A DNA stretch of 10,637 bases, taken from contig JASEIZ010000006.1 in NCBI GenBank assembly GCA_030017395.1, positions 1 to 10,637 of the forward strand. The letters run 5' to 3'. The notes under the pieces are model-generated. The model was not told the DNA's origin and did no database searches. It was given only the letters and a program-made list of their open reading frames with translations. How positions within the stretch are numbered: the stretch's first letter is position 1; the number at the start of each line of letters is the position of its first letter. Shown piece by piece: positions 1 to 6,862 of this stretch. The position numbers and the translations under genes are program-made. This DNA is from Desulfobacterales bacterium. GTDB taxonomy: Bacteria; Desulfobacterota; Desulfobacteria; Desulfobacterales; ETH-SRB1.

Positions 1-83
1 TTGCTCTTTTTTGGTAAATGTCAAGTAATATAAGCTACTTACAACGCATTTGCAAATTTAAGTTACTTGGAAGTCGAAAAAAT

Positions 84-154
84 CCCTCTCCCTCGATGGG
101 AGAGGGTTGGGGTGAGGGTGCCCTCCCCTTCATCCCCTCCCACAAGGGGAGGGG
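84..154. repeat. Paired GC-rich palindromes (REP-like)
   Basis: CCCTCTCCC at 84-92 and GGGAGAGGG at 98-106 form a perfect 9-bp stem with a 5-nt loop. A second palindrome follows: CCCCTCCC at 134-141 pairs with GGGAGGGG at 147-154. Alternatively CCCTCCCCTT at 121-130 pairs with AAGGGGAGGG at 144-153, so two exclusive folds compete. The style matches the widely dispersed CCCTCTCCC/GGGAGAGGG intergenic repeats of proteobacteria. There is no T-run directly after a stem, so a simple intrinsic terminator is unlikely. Confidence 0.7.
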
Positions 155-233
155 AAATGGGACTTTTTACGAGTTCGTCAAATAATGAATGTTAAATATT
201 TGAGTAGGGACAAAGGGGGGGTTGAATTTAGGC

Positions 234-307
234 GTTTCCTTTTTCATTTGTTTGGGAAATCTATAGGACATCCTCAGTTTATAAGTTTATATCGTCAAAA
301 AGGAAAC
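234..307. repeat. 11-bp inverted repeat
   Basis: GTTTCCTTTTT at 234-244 is exactly complementary to AAAAAGGAAAC at 297-307, with a 52-nt spacer. It could be the ends of a decayed small element or chance pairing of low-complexity sequence. No function can be assigned. Confidence 0.35.
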
Positions 308-469
308 CCTCAGGGATATCCATTGGAAAAATAAGCAACCCTTTCGTGCAAAGGATTTGCTGGTTTATTCTGCACGAGGATATCGTTGATCGTATTCGGA
401 TCAGGAAGCAATAGAAAATTATGTTTATTCGACTGTACTAATTCAAAATAATCAGATGAAAGATGAAGA

Positions 470-595
470 ATGAAAAACAAGATCGACTGCCTCCTCGCCC
501 AGCACCACGAGAAGCTGGACTTCATCATCAACTACGACATTAAATACCGCATGGGCAAGGAACTGGACAGCGGGGAGGAAGAGAGCAATGACTGA
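470..595 (+). CDS. Small GC-rich ORF, unknown function (41 aa)
   Basis: This 41-residue frame starts MKNKIDCLLAQHH and ends in the acidic stretch SGEEESND. It has an unusually consistent codon style: nearly all third positions from about 479 to 592 are G or C (CTC CTC GCC CAG CAC CAC, ATC ATC AAC TAC GAC), unlike the AT-leaning third positions of the genes beside it. Its stop (593-595) lies inside the next gene, whose ATG is at 588, and its own ATG (470) overlaps the TGA at 471-473 of an upstream frame, giving an operon-like chain. A purine-rich stretch (AAAGATGAAG) lies just upstream. No family was recognised. It may be a true small protein coupled to the Bro-N gene, or the surviving C-terminus of a larger transferred gene. 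Confidence 0.4.
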   Translation: MKNKIDCLLAQHHEKLDFIINYDIKYRMGKELDSGEEESND

Positions 596-1457
596 TAAGA
601 GTCTGGCTATTTTTGAAAACTATAAAATCCGTCGTCATTACGACGAGCAAACAGAAACATGGTATTTCTCGGTGGTCGATATTTTACAGGTTCTGATACA
701 ACAGTCGGATTATCAAACAGCGCGGAAATACTGGAATAAACTTAAAGAACGGCTGAAAAAGGAAGGAAGTGAGTCGGTGACAAATTGTCACCAACTGAAA
801 ATGGAAGCCGCAGACGGGAAAAAATACCTGACCGATGCTGCTGATCCGAAAACATTGTTGCGGCTTATTCAGTCTGTCCCCAGTCCCAAGGCAGAACCGA
901 TAAAATTATGGCTGGCAAAAGTAGGCTATGAACGCATTCAGGATATGAGCGACCCTGCGCGCTCACTCGACCGCGCCCGTGAATACTGGCAACAGCACGG
1001 CAGAAGCAAAAAGTGGATACAACAGCGGATGATGGGGCAGGAAACCCGCAATAAACTCACGGATTACTGGAAAGACCACGAAATAATCAGAGAAGACGAA
1101 TTCGCTGCTCTCACCAACATCATTCATCAGGAATGGAGCGGTGTTTCAGTAAAAAAGCATAAGGAAATCAAAAACCTTAAAACCCAGAATCTGCGTGACC
1201 ATATGAGCGAAGCGGAGTTGATTTTTACGGCGCTTGCGGAACTTTCAACCAGGCAAATTGCCGAAAGTGTGAATGCAACAGGAATGGTAGAAAATGCAGA
1301 TGCAGGAGAAAAGGGCGGTAAAATAGCGAAGAAAGCCCGATTGGAATTGGAATCAAAAACAGGCAAAAGCGTAGTCACATCTGAAAACTATCTTCCCCCG
1401 GCAAAAAAACAAAGGCAGATAAAACAAAAACCGGACAATAGCGAAGACGAAGAATGA
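588..1457 (+). CDS. Bro-N / DinD-like DNA-damage-inducible or antirepressor-type protein
   Basis: This 289-aa protein has the two-part layout of the Bro-N/DinD group. Residues about 5-115 form a Bro-N-like domain (FENYKIRRHYDE, WYFSVVDILQVL, KYWNKLKERL), a DNA-binding module common in phage antirepressors. Residues about 145-272 resemble the C-terminal half of E. coli DinD: GVSVKKHKEIKNLKTQNLRD, HMSEAELIFTALAEL, then ENADAGEKGGKIAKKARLEL and SENYLPP. The tail (272-289) is basic, then acidic. E. coli DinD is SOS-induced and disassembles RecA filaments; whether this relative does so is inference. GGGGAGGAAG just upstream of the ATG at 588 is a strong ribosome site and supports this start. The gene overlaps the small ORF upstream and shares ATGA (1454-1457) with the DprA-like gene downstream. 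No SOS box was identified. Family call is firm; function is open. Confidence 0.85.
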   Translation: MTDKSLAIFENYKIRRHYDEQTETWYFSVVDILQVLIQQSDYQTARKYWNKLKERLKKEGSESVTNCHQLKMEAADGKKYLTDAADPKTLLRLIQSVPSPKAEPIKLWLAKVGYERIQDMSDPARSLDRAREYWQQHGRSKKWIQQRMMGQETRNKLTDYWKDHEIIREDEFAALTNIIHQEWSGVSVKKHKEIKNLKTQNLRDHMSEAELIFTALAELSTRQIAESVNATGMVENADAGEKGGKIAKKARLELESKTGKSVVTSENYLPPAKKQRQIKQKPDNSEDEE

Positions 1458-1942
1458 TTGTTTCATCGCTCGGCAATACGGAATTGCTAAAACTGCGCAA
1501 AACTGCATTCCTTTGTAGCCGCGAAATACCTGCTTCGGTAGTACTTAAATGCTATGACTGGGCCATCGAACAGCGTAACCAAGGCAACTGCATAATCAGC
1601 GGTTTTCATTCCAAGATTGAGAGGGATGTATTTCATTATCTGCTTGCAGGATCGCAACCGGTCATTATGGCCCTGGCGCGTGGAATGAAGGAAAAAATCG
1701 AACCGGAATTGAAAACGGCAATCGACACCGGCAGATTATTGATTGTTACGCCGTTTGAAAACAGAGTGAAACGAGTAACGAAAGAAACCGCTGAAAAGAG
1801 AAACAGGTTTATGATTGAACTATCGGATGAGGTTGTCATTGGCTATGCCTGCAAGGGCGGTATGTTGGAGAGGCTGGTTGCAGAGGTTCAAGCTAAAGGC
1901 TCCAGTATGTTGTATTTGTTTTTTTTGCTTCATTCTGGCTAA
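1454..1942 (+). CDS. DprA-like (Smf-related) Rossmann-fold protein
   Basis: This 162-aa protein matches the core of the DprA/Smf fold without the extra N- and C-terminal domains of full DprA. In order it shows CSREIPASVV (21-30, the SR element), GNCIISGFHSKIERDVFHYL (44-63, equivalent to the DprA VSGLA-GID-AH segment), QPVIMALARGM (68-78), GRLLIVTPF (93-101) and EKRNRFMIELSDEVVIGYA (114-132, matching the DprA RNR-I-LS-VVV segment), then a GG-LERL motif. DprA binds single-stranded DNA and loads RecA; short stand-alone relatives occur in accessory regions and their roles are mostly unknown. It begins inside the stop of the Bro-N/DinD-like gene, so the two are probably translated together. From A147 on, its codons lie antisense to the end of the convergent sugar dehydrogenase gene, so the last 16 residues (ending LHSG) look like read-out rather than conserved tail. 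Confidence 0.8.
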   Translation: MIVSSLGNTELLKLRKTAFLCSREIPASVVLKCYDWAIEQRNQGNCIISGFHSKIERDVFHYLLAGSQPVIMALARGMKEKIEPELKTAIDTGRLLIVTPFENRVKRVTKETAEKRNRFMIELSDEVVIGYACKGGMLERLVAEVQAKGSSMLYLFFLLHSG

Positions 1943-3203
1943 AGATACCTTTGACATCTATAACAACAGGCGCTTTGCCCCGGCATAAACCGGCAATTCT
2001 TGAAAAGCCGAGTTTCTTATAGAATTTGTGCCCAACCGTTATTATAACCGCATCAACCCCTGCAAGGGTCTCCACACTTTGCAGGTCAAACCTGTAAAGT
2101 TTTTTAACCTCTTCGGCATCTGCAAGAGGATCATGCACCAGAACTTTAATTCCGTAAGTTTTAAGCTCATGTAATATATCAACCACTTTGCTGTTTCTGA
2201 TATCCGGTATATCTTCCTTGAAAGTAACTCCTAAAACAGCAACCTTTAAGCCTTTAACCCGCTTTCCCGCTAACACAAGCATCTTTACAGTCTGTTCCGC
2301 TACATATTTGCCCATGCAGTCGTTTATCCTGCGCCCTGCCAGTATCATTTCAGGATGGTATCCAAGCGACTCGGCCTTAAAGGTCAAATAGTACGGATCA
2401 ACCCCTATACAGTGCCCTCCAACAAGGCCGGGCTTAAATGGAAGAAAATTCCATTTGGTTCCTGCAGCCTCAAGAACCTCATCAGTATTTATACCCATTT
2501 TGTGGAAAATCATCGCAAGCTCATTGACAAGAGCTATATTTATATCCCTTTGTGTATTTTCAATAACCTTTGCCGCTTCAGCCACCTTGATCGATGAAAC
2601 CAGGTGTATCCCGGCCTTTATCACCCTTCCGTAAACATCGGATAAAAACCTGGCAGTATCCTGATCAGACCCGGAAACAATCTTTACTATGTTTTCGAGT
2701 GAATGTGCCTTATCCCCGGGATTTATACGTTCCGGCGAATAGCCGACCGTAAAATCAGCACCACATTTCAAGCCTGACTCCCTCTCCATAATGGGAATGC
2801 ATACCTCTTCCGTAGCCCCGGGATATACTGTGGATTCAAACACTATACATGACCCTTTCCGCATGTACCTGCCGACAGTTACCGAAGCTTCGCAAAGCGG
2901 CTTTAAGTCCGGGATGCGATGCCCGTCGATCGGTGTAGGCACGGCAACGACAATAAGCCTGCTTAAAGAAAGATTTTCAGGTTTGCTTGTAAACAGTATC
3001 TTTGCATCACGCAAAGCCTTTGTTGAAACTTCCATTGTCCGATCAAAACCGGACTCCAGCTCCTTAATTCTATCGGATTTAAGATCATAGCCGATCACTT
3101 CAAAATGTTTTGACATGCTGACGGCCAAAGGAAGCCCTACATATCCCAGACCTATTACGGCAATCTTATCCTTACCCGAACAAAGAGACTTAAATGTTAC
3201 CAT
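1893..3203 (-). CDS. Nucleotide-sugar dehydrogenase (UDP-N-acetyl-hexosamine 6-dehydrogenase, TviB/WbpA type)
   Basis: This 436-aa cytosolic enzyme should oxidise the C6 hydroxyl of a UDP-sugar to a uronic acid with two NAD+, feeding surface polysaccharide synthesis. The NAD-binding site is GLGYVGLP (18-25). VPTPID (88-93), STVYPGATE (124-132) and SPERINPGD (156-164) follow, and the catalytic cysteine is C265 in GGHCIGVDPYYL. The C-terminal UDP-sugar-binding domain begins around VLGVTFKEDIPDIRNSK (323-339) and ends in VIDVKGIF...YWSL, a normal family end, so the stop is genuine. Length and motifs fit the TviB/WbpA (UDP-GlcNAc or UDP-GalNAc) branch better than plain UDP-glucose dehydrogenase, but substrate cannot be fixed from sequence. 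No other sugar gene is in the window. It is separated from lysC by 112 nt with a palindrome, so it may be transcribed separately. No strong ribosome site precedes the start. Confidence 0.9.
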   Translation of the reverse strand: MVTFKSLCSGKDKIAVIGLGYVGLPLAVSMSKHFEVIGYDLKSDRIKELESGFDRTMEVSTKALRDAKILFTSKPENLSLSRLIVVAVPTPIDGHRIPDLKPLCEASVTVGRYMRKGSCIVFESTVYPGATEEVCIPIMERESGLKCGADFTVGYSPERINPGDKAHSLENIVKIVSGSDQDTARFLSDVYGRVIKAGIHLVSSIKVAEAAKVIENTQRDINIALVNELAMIFHKMGINTDEVLEAAGTKWNFLPFKPGLVGGHCIGVDPYYLTFKAESLGYHPEMILAGRRINDCMGKYVAEQTVKMLVLAGKRVKGLKVAVLGVTFKEDIPDIRNSKVVDILHELKTYGIKVLVHDPLADAEEVKKLYRFDLQSVETLAGVDAVIITVGHKFYKKLGFSRIAGLCRGKAPVVIDVKGIFSQNEAKKTNTTYWSL

Positions 3204-3234
3204 TTTTTATTTTCCAATCTCTTCCCTATGGTTT

Positions 3235-3262
3235 CTGGATTCCGGCTTTCGCCGGAATGACG
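3235..3262. repeat. REP-type palindrome between lysC and the sugar dehydrogenase gene
   Basis: ATTCCGGC (3239-3246), TTTC loop, GCCGGAAT (3251-3258) is a perfect 8-bp stem flanked by CTGG and GACG. The whole unit is a familiar dispersed intergenic repeat found in many bacterial genomes. Read on the minus strand the stem is not followed by a run of T, so it is not a standard intrinsic terminator, though it could protect the 3' end of the lysC transcript. Confidence 0.75.
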
Positions 3263-3281
3263 AAGGAGAAATTCTGCCCTC

Positions 3282-3321
3282 TTAATCCTTAATCCTCTAA
3301 TCCTTAATCCTATCCCTAATC
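3282..3321. repeat. Short degenerate tandem repeat of TTAATCC
   Basis: TTAATCC occurs at 3282-3288, 3289-3295 and 3304-3310, with the variants TAATCC (3298-3303), TATCC (3311-3315) and CTAATC (3316-3321). The array reaches into the stop codon of the aspartate kinase gene (3316-3318). This looks like local slippage or a dispersed-repeat fragment. Confidence 0.6.
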
Positions 3322-4533
3322 TTTATCCAGCCCAAATGCGCTGTGAAGAACACGCACCGCCAGCTCTCCATACTTTTCTTCTATTATACAGGAAATCCTG
3401 ATCTCTGATGTGCTTATCATAAGAATATTAATGTTTTCACCGGCCAGGGTTGAAAACACCTTTGAAGCTACTCCTGAATGGTTCCTCATCCCGACTCCGG
3501 TAACAGATACCTTTGCGATATTTTCATCACCGAATACCTTTTCAGCTCCGATCTGATGTGCCACCTGTTTTTCTATTTCCAGCGCCTTGATGAAATCTTT
3601 TTTTGAAACAGTAAATGTAAGGTCTGTCAACCCTTCGGCACGGGTGTTCTGTATAATCATGTCCACCAGTATTTTTTCGTCGGCAATAGGTGAAAAAATC
3701 TTTGCGGCTACTCCAGGTTGATCCGGAACCTTTTTCAGAGTTATACGAGCGGCATCTTTGTTGAGAGTTACACCTGATACGATCAGGCGTTCCATATCAG
3801 AATTTTCATTAACAACCATTGTACCTTCCTCCTCGCTGAATGATGATCTTACATGCACAGAGACATTATATTTTTTGGCAAATTCAACAGACCGAATCTG
3901 CAACACCTTGGCGCCAAGACCCGACATTTCAAGCATTTCATCATAAGAGATCACGCTGAGTTTTCTTGCCTTCTCACAGATATTTGGGTCCGCGGTATAT
4001 ATGCCGTCAACATCTGTAAATATTTCACATTTGTCCGCGTTAAGCGCCGAGGCTATTGCCACAGCAGATGTGTCTGACCCGCCGCGTCCAAGAGTAGTTA
4101 TGTTGCCTTCAAAGTCACATCCCTGAAACCCCGCCAGCACCACTATGTTGCGTTCTTCAATAAGCTTTTTTATGAGATCTGCTCCTATTTCAACGATACG
4201 GGCGCTGCCATAATTGCTGTTGGTAATAATTTCCGCCTGGTGCCCAAGTACGGATTTAGCCGGATAGTTCATCGATTGCAAGGTCATGGCCAGAAGAGCA
4301 GCTGTTGTCTGCTCGCCTGTTGCAAGCAAAACATCCAGTTCGCGCTTATCGGGGGAAACAGCAACCTGATTTGCCATATCAATCAGACTGTCTGTAACAC
4401 CTGCCATGGCTGAAAGTACAACGACTACGTTATTGCCCTGGTCAAAGGTTTTTACGACCCGCTTTGCCACATTACGGATCCGCTCAAGATTGGCAACCGA
4501 AGTGCCACCGAATTTTTGAACAATCAAACTCAT
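3316..4533 (-). CDS. lysC: Aspartate kinase
   Basis: This 405-aa enzyme phosphorylates aspartate with ATP, the first step to lysine, threonine, methionine and diaminopimelate. The kinase domain opens with KFGGTSV (7-13) and holds TTLGRGGSD (147-154, nucleotide and aspartate binding) and FTDVDGIYTADP (172-183). Two C-terminal ACT domains follow (about 263-335 and 340-405, with the VTGVGMRNHSGVASKVF segment); in the family these bind lysine and/or threonine for feedback inhibition. It is a monofunctional kinase of usual length, with no homoserine dehydrogenase fusion. Its ATG overlaps the tsaE stop (4530-4533), so it is likely translated with tsaE. This coupling leaves no room for a lysine riboswitch directly upstream. 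Confidence 0.96.
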   Translation of the reverse strand: MSLIVQKFGGTSVANLERIRNVAKRVVKTFDQGNNVVVVLSAMAGVTDSLIDMANQVAVSPDKRELDVLLATGEQTTAALLAMTLQSMNYPAKSVLGHQAEIITNSNYGSARIVEIGADLIKKLIEERNIVVLAGFQGCDFEGNITTLGRGGSDTSAVAIASALNADKCEIFTDVDGIYTADPNICEKARKLSVISYDEMLEMSGLGAKVLQIRSVEFAKKYNVSVHVRSSFSEEEGTMVVNENSDMERLIVSGVTLNKDAARITLKKVPDQPGVAAKIFSPIADEKILVDMIIQNTRAEGLTDLTFTVSKKDFIKALEIEKQVAHQIGAEKVFGDENIAKVSVTGVGMRNHSGVASKVFSTLAGENINILMISTSEIRISCIIEEKYGELAVRVLHSAFGLDKD

Positions 4534-5006
4534 TTTTTCTCCTCATCTATCAAATTACATTTATCATATCCATTTACAGTTATGGTAATCTTGCGTGAGT
4601 TGTCATTTAATATCTCAAAATGTATGGCCATATATTCCGACAAAAAATCCTTACTTAGTTTATCAGCCCATTCAACAGCTACTACGCTTTTGCCATGAAG
4701 TATTTCATACAGCCCAATATCTTCGAAATCAACAGGGTTTTTTATTCGATAAAGATCAACATGGAACAGAGTATATCTGCCTGGATATTTATTTATCAAA
4801 ACATATGTGGGACTGGTTATATAGTAATCATCCGGTACTCCAAGACCCATGGCCAGACCCTGAACAAATGAAGTTTTTCCGCTTCCAAGATCACCGGTTA
4901 AGCATATAACTGTTCCGCCCGAAATCGATGTGCCTATCTTTCGTCCCAGTTGTTGAGTTTCTTCAAGACAGCAGGTTGTTATTTGAATTCCGGCAAAAGT
5001 TGACAT
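4530..5006 (-). CDS. tsaE: tRNA t6A biosynthesis ATPase TsaE
   Basis: This 158-aa protein is the ATPase partner of TsaB and TsaD in making N6-threonylcarbamoyladenosine at position 37 of ANN-decoding tRNAs. It shows the Walker A motif GDLGSGKTS (38-46) and the family markers SPTYVL (65-70), HVDLYR (82-87) and EWADKL (112-117, with the acidic residue near the nucleotide). Length is normal. The gene starts 3 nt after the stop of the NAD(P)HX repair gene and overlaps lysC by ATGA. This nnrD-tsaE order also occurs elsewhere; in E. coli nnr (yjeF) is likewise next to tsaE (yjeE). Confidence 0.95.
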   Translation of the reverse strand: MSTFAGIQITTCCLEETQQLGRKIGTSISGGTVICLTGDLGSGKTSFVQGLAMGLGVPDDYYITSPTYVLINKYPGRYTLFHVDLYRIKNPVDFEDIGLYEILHGKSVVAVEWADKLSKDFLSEYMAIHFEILNDNSRKITITVNGYDKCNLIDEEKK

Positions 5007-5009
5007 TTC

Positions 5010-6569
5010 TCAAAGTTCAGACTTCATCAGTCTGCTGATCTGCTCGGGTATAACCCTTATAACATCGGTTGCCAGAAAACCAAAAGGGCCGGTCTTTTTC
5101 GCTACGGCATCGGCGGCTGTTCCATGCAGGAATACACCGATATGTGAAGCTGTTTCAGGAGAATATCCCTGAGTCACAAGACCTGCTATCATTCCTGTCA
5201 GCACATCACCCATTCCTCCGGACGCCATACCGGGATTGCCGGTAGAATTGATAAATACCCTGTCATCTGGATGGGCAATTACCGTCCTTGCACCTTTAAG
5301 CACTACATGGACATTGAACCTTTTTGCAAAATTCCTTGCATACCCCACACGATCTTTTTGTATATTTTTGGCGGTTGAATCAACAAGCCTTGCCATTTCT
5401 CCTGGATGGGGCGTCAATATAACCGGAAATTTCAGGTTTTGCAAAATCTTCGTATGACCGGCCAAAGCGTTTATCCCATCGGCATCAATAACGATCGGCA
5501 CCGTGCTTTCCTGAATGACCCGACGAACAAGGCTCTTTGTTTCAACAGCGCTTCCAAGGCCAGGCCCTATGGCAAGGCATCTTTTACCTGAAAGCATATC
5601 CATAATGGGATTAAATGATAATTCACCAAGCATGCCGTCATCGGTCTCAGGAAGAGGAAAGGTCATTGCCTCGAGAATCCGTGTCTCCAGTATATTGTTT
5701 ATGCTGTTTGGCAGCCCAAGAGTAACAAGACCCGCGCCAACACGCATGGCAGACATGGCCGTCATGGCTGCAGCGCCTGTTTTCCCTGGAGATCCGGCAA
5801 GCAACAAGAGATGACCTGCATCGCCCTTGTGTGCATCGGGCGACCTTGGCTTAAAATAATTACCGATCAGATCAGTTGTAAGAAGATGTTGTTTTGGGTC
5901 CACATCTTCGACAATATGATGCGGTATCCCTATATCCACTATTTCAAGGCTTCCGGTATAACTTGCGCCAGGAAAAAGAATGTGTCCTGTTTTGGCAAAT
6001 CCAAATGTCGCCGTGAATTTCGCACGGATACATGCGCCACACGGCTGACCCGTATCTGAATCCAGACCAGATGGTATGTCAACCGCAAAAACCGGTTTGT
6101 TTAGGCTGTTGATAAACTCGATAATTTCTCTGAAATATCCTTTTACTTGCGATTTCAGCCCTGTTCCGAGTATGGCATCAACCCATATCTCCTGATGAAC
6201 CATAGAAGTTCTGTGCGTTGAAAAAGCTTTTTTGTCAGGAATTTCAATGACAGGCACGCTTAAAGGAGTCAGGAGGTTCAGGTTTGCGGCAGCATCACCC
6301 TTAATAACAACTTTTTTTGATAGAAGATATACGGTCGATTTAATTCCCTTTTGGGCAAGATAACGGGCTATAACAAAACCGTCTCCACCGTTGTTGCCGC
6401 TCCCTGTCAAAATACCGACCCTTTTGGTTCCAAGGTCGCCGAACTTTTCAAAAAGAATTTGTGTTGCGCCTCTGCCGGCATTCTCCATCAGAACCCTGCC
6501 GGGAATACCGAACGATTCAATGGTAAGCCTGTCCATTTTCTGCATTTCGCCGGCTGTTACAAGATACAT
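5010..6569 (-). CDS. nnr: Bifunctional NAD(P)HX epimerase / ADP-dependent NAD(P)HX dehydratase
   Basis: This fused enzyme repairs hydrated NADH and NADPH: the N-terminal NnrE domain interconverts R and S epimers and the C-terminal NnrD domain dehydrates S-NAD(P)HX using ADP. With the ATG at 6569 it has 519 residues. NnrE spans about 1-225, with GSGNNGGDG (56-64), VDAILGTG (130-137) and DIPSGLDSDTG (164-174). NnrD (ribokinase-like) spans about 235-519, with HKGDAGHLLLLAGS (247-260), GPGLG (335-339), LTPHPGEM (385-392), KGARTVI (425-431) and NPGMASGGMGDVLTG (445-459). The frame runs 9 codons further up to an ATG at 6596, but AGAGGT sits properly spaced before 6569 and MYLVTAGEMQKMD is the usual family start. 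Downstream tsaE follows after 3 nt. Upstream lies a 293-nt gap with a MITE-like element. Confidence 0.95.
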   Translation of the reverse strand: MYLVTAGEMQKMDRLTIESFGIPGRVLMENAGRGATQILFEKFGDLGTKRVGILTGSGNNGGDGFVIARYLAQKGIKSTVYLLSKKVVIKGDAAANLNLLTPLSVPVIEIPDKKAFSTHRTSMVHQEIWVDAILGTGLKSQVKGYFREIIEFINSLNKPVFAVDIPSGLDSDTGQPCGACIRAKFTATFGFAKTGHILFPGASYTGSLEIVDIGIPHHIVEDVDPKQHLLTTDLIGNYFKPRSPDAHKGDAGHLLLLAGSPGKTGAAAMTAMSAMRVGAGLVTLGLPNSINNILETRILEAMTFPLPETDDGMLGELSFNPIMDMLSGKRCLAIGPGLGSAVETKSLVRRVIQESTVPIVIDADGINALAGHTKILQNLKFPVILTPHPGEMARLVDSTAKNIQKDRVGYARNFAKRFNVHVVLKGARTVIAHPDDRVFINSTGNPGMASGGMGDVLTGMIAGLVTQGYSPETASHIGVFLHGTAADAVAKKTGPFGFLATDVIRVIPEQISRLMKSEL

Positions 6570-6681
6570 AGTCAACCTCTTAGTACTTAAAACCATCTGG
6601 AATCGTAATAATTTAGCACTTTGAAAATTTGGCTGTTTTCGTTGAGATATTGCTAATTCGACAAAGCATTATTTAAATATC

Positions 6682-6800
6682 GAATATCGAACAAGGAATT
6701 TCGAATGATGAATTGTGAAATCGCTACGCTCTATCTTTTTATAGTAGTAAAAATGATAGAATACCTTACTTCGACATTCATAATTCCTTGTTCGATATTC
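6682..6800. mobile_element. MITE-like inverted-repeat element
   Basis: The left arm at 6682-6707 (core GAATATCGAACAAGGAATT) matches the reverse complement of the right arm at 6775-6800 in 24 of 26 positions. The 67-nt interior contains a smaller AT-rich hairpin (CTATC-TTTTTA with TAAAAA-T-GATAG), so the whole can fold into one long imperfect palindrome. It encodes no protein. A further 6-bp hairpin, GCGGTT/AACCGC (6802-6817), lies right next to it. Such a size and form suggest a non-autonomous element or palindromic repeat; the class and any helper transposase are unknown. No target-site duplication was established. Confidence 0.65.
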
Positions 6801-6837
6801 TGCGGTTCAAAAACCGCTGCCAAAGGTAAGTTTTTTC

Positions 6838-6859
6838 AACAGCATAAAATATTGCTGTT
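6838..6859 (-). other. Stem-loop just after the pdxJ stop
   Basis: AACAGCA (6838-6844) pairs perfectly with TGCTGTT (6853-6859) across an 8-nt loop, starting 4 nt beyond the pdxJ stop. On the minus strand the stem is followed by GAAAAAAC rather than T residues, so it fails as a classical intrinsic terminator. It may stabilise the transcript end. Confidence 0.4.
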
Positions 6860-6862
6860 CAT

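Larger units (their letters stand above)
1..469. other. Left-edge region without a convincing gene
   Basis: No open frame here looks like a recognisable protein. The stretch holds two strong GC-rich palindromes (84-106 and 121-154), the string GACTTTTTACGAGTTCGTCA (161-180), which resembles dispersed repeats of deltaproteobacterial genomes (recollection, not searched), and an 11-bp inverted repeat (234-244 with 297-307). Short plus-strand frames exist: 185-334 has an ATG and 49 codons, and the frame 285-473 is interrupted by TGA at 387-389. Neither is recognisable. The second may be the worn 3' end of a gene that preceded the ORF at 470. A minus-strand frame across 310-531 also shows no family features. 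No clear promoter was seen. Confidence 0.5.

Noticed and set aside
310..531. 73-codon minus-strand frame
   Set aside because: It opens across the GC-rich small ORF on the other strand, shows no family motifs and no clear ribosome site, and its codon style changes midway; probably a chance frame.
1919..1926. T-run as a terminator for the Bro-N/DprA-like genes
   Set aside because: No stable stem precedes it; the nearby CCAGTATG/CATTCTGG pairing is imperfect and encloses the T-run rather than preceding it. The run is also within both overlapping coding ends.
588..1942. Complete prophage
   Set aside because: Only a Bro-N-type protein hints at phage ancestry; no integrase, structural or lysis gene and no attachment site is visible in the window.
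3282..3321. Heptamer array as a CRISPR
   Set aside because: Units are 5-7 nt with essentially no spacers, so it is a microrepeat and not a CRISPR array.
4534..4700. Lysine riboswitch upstream of lysC
   Set aside because: The region is the coding sequence of tsaE, whose stop overlaps the lysC start, so there is no untranslated leader.
6570..6596. Upstream ATG at 6596 for the NAD(P)HX repair enzyme
   Set aside because: It lacks a ribosome site and adds nine residues absent from the usual family start; the ATG at 6569 has AGAGGT at good spacing.
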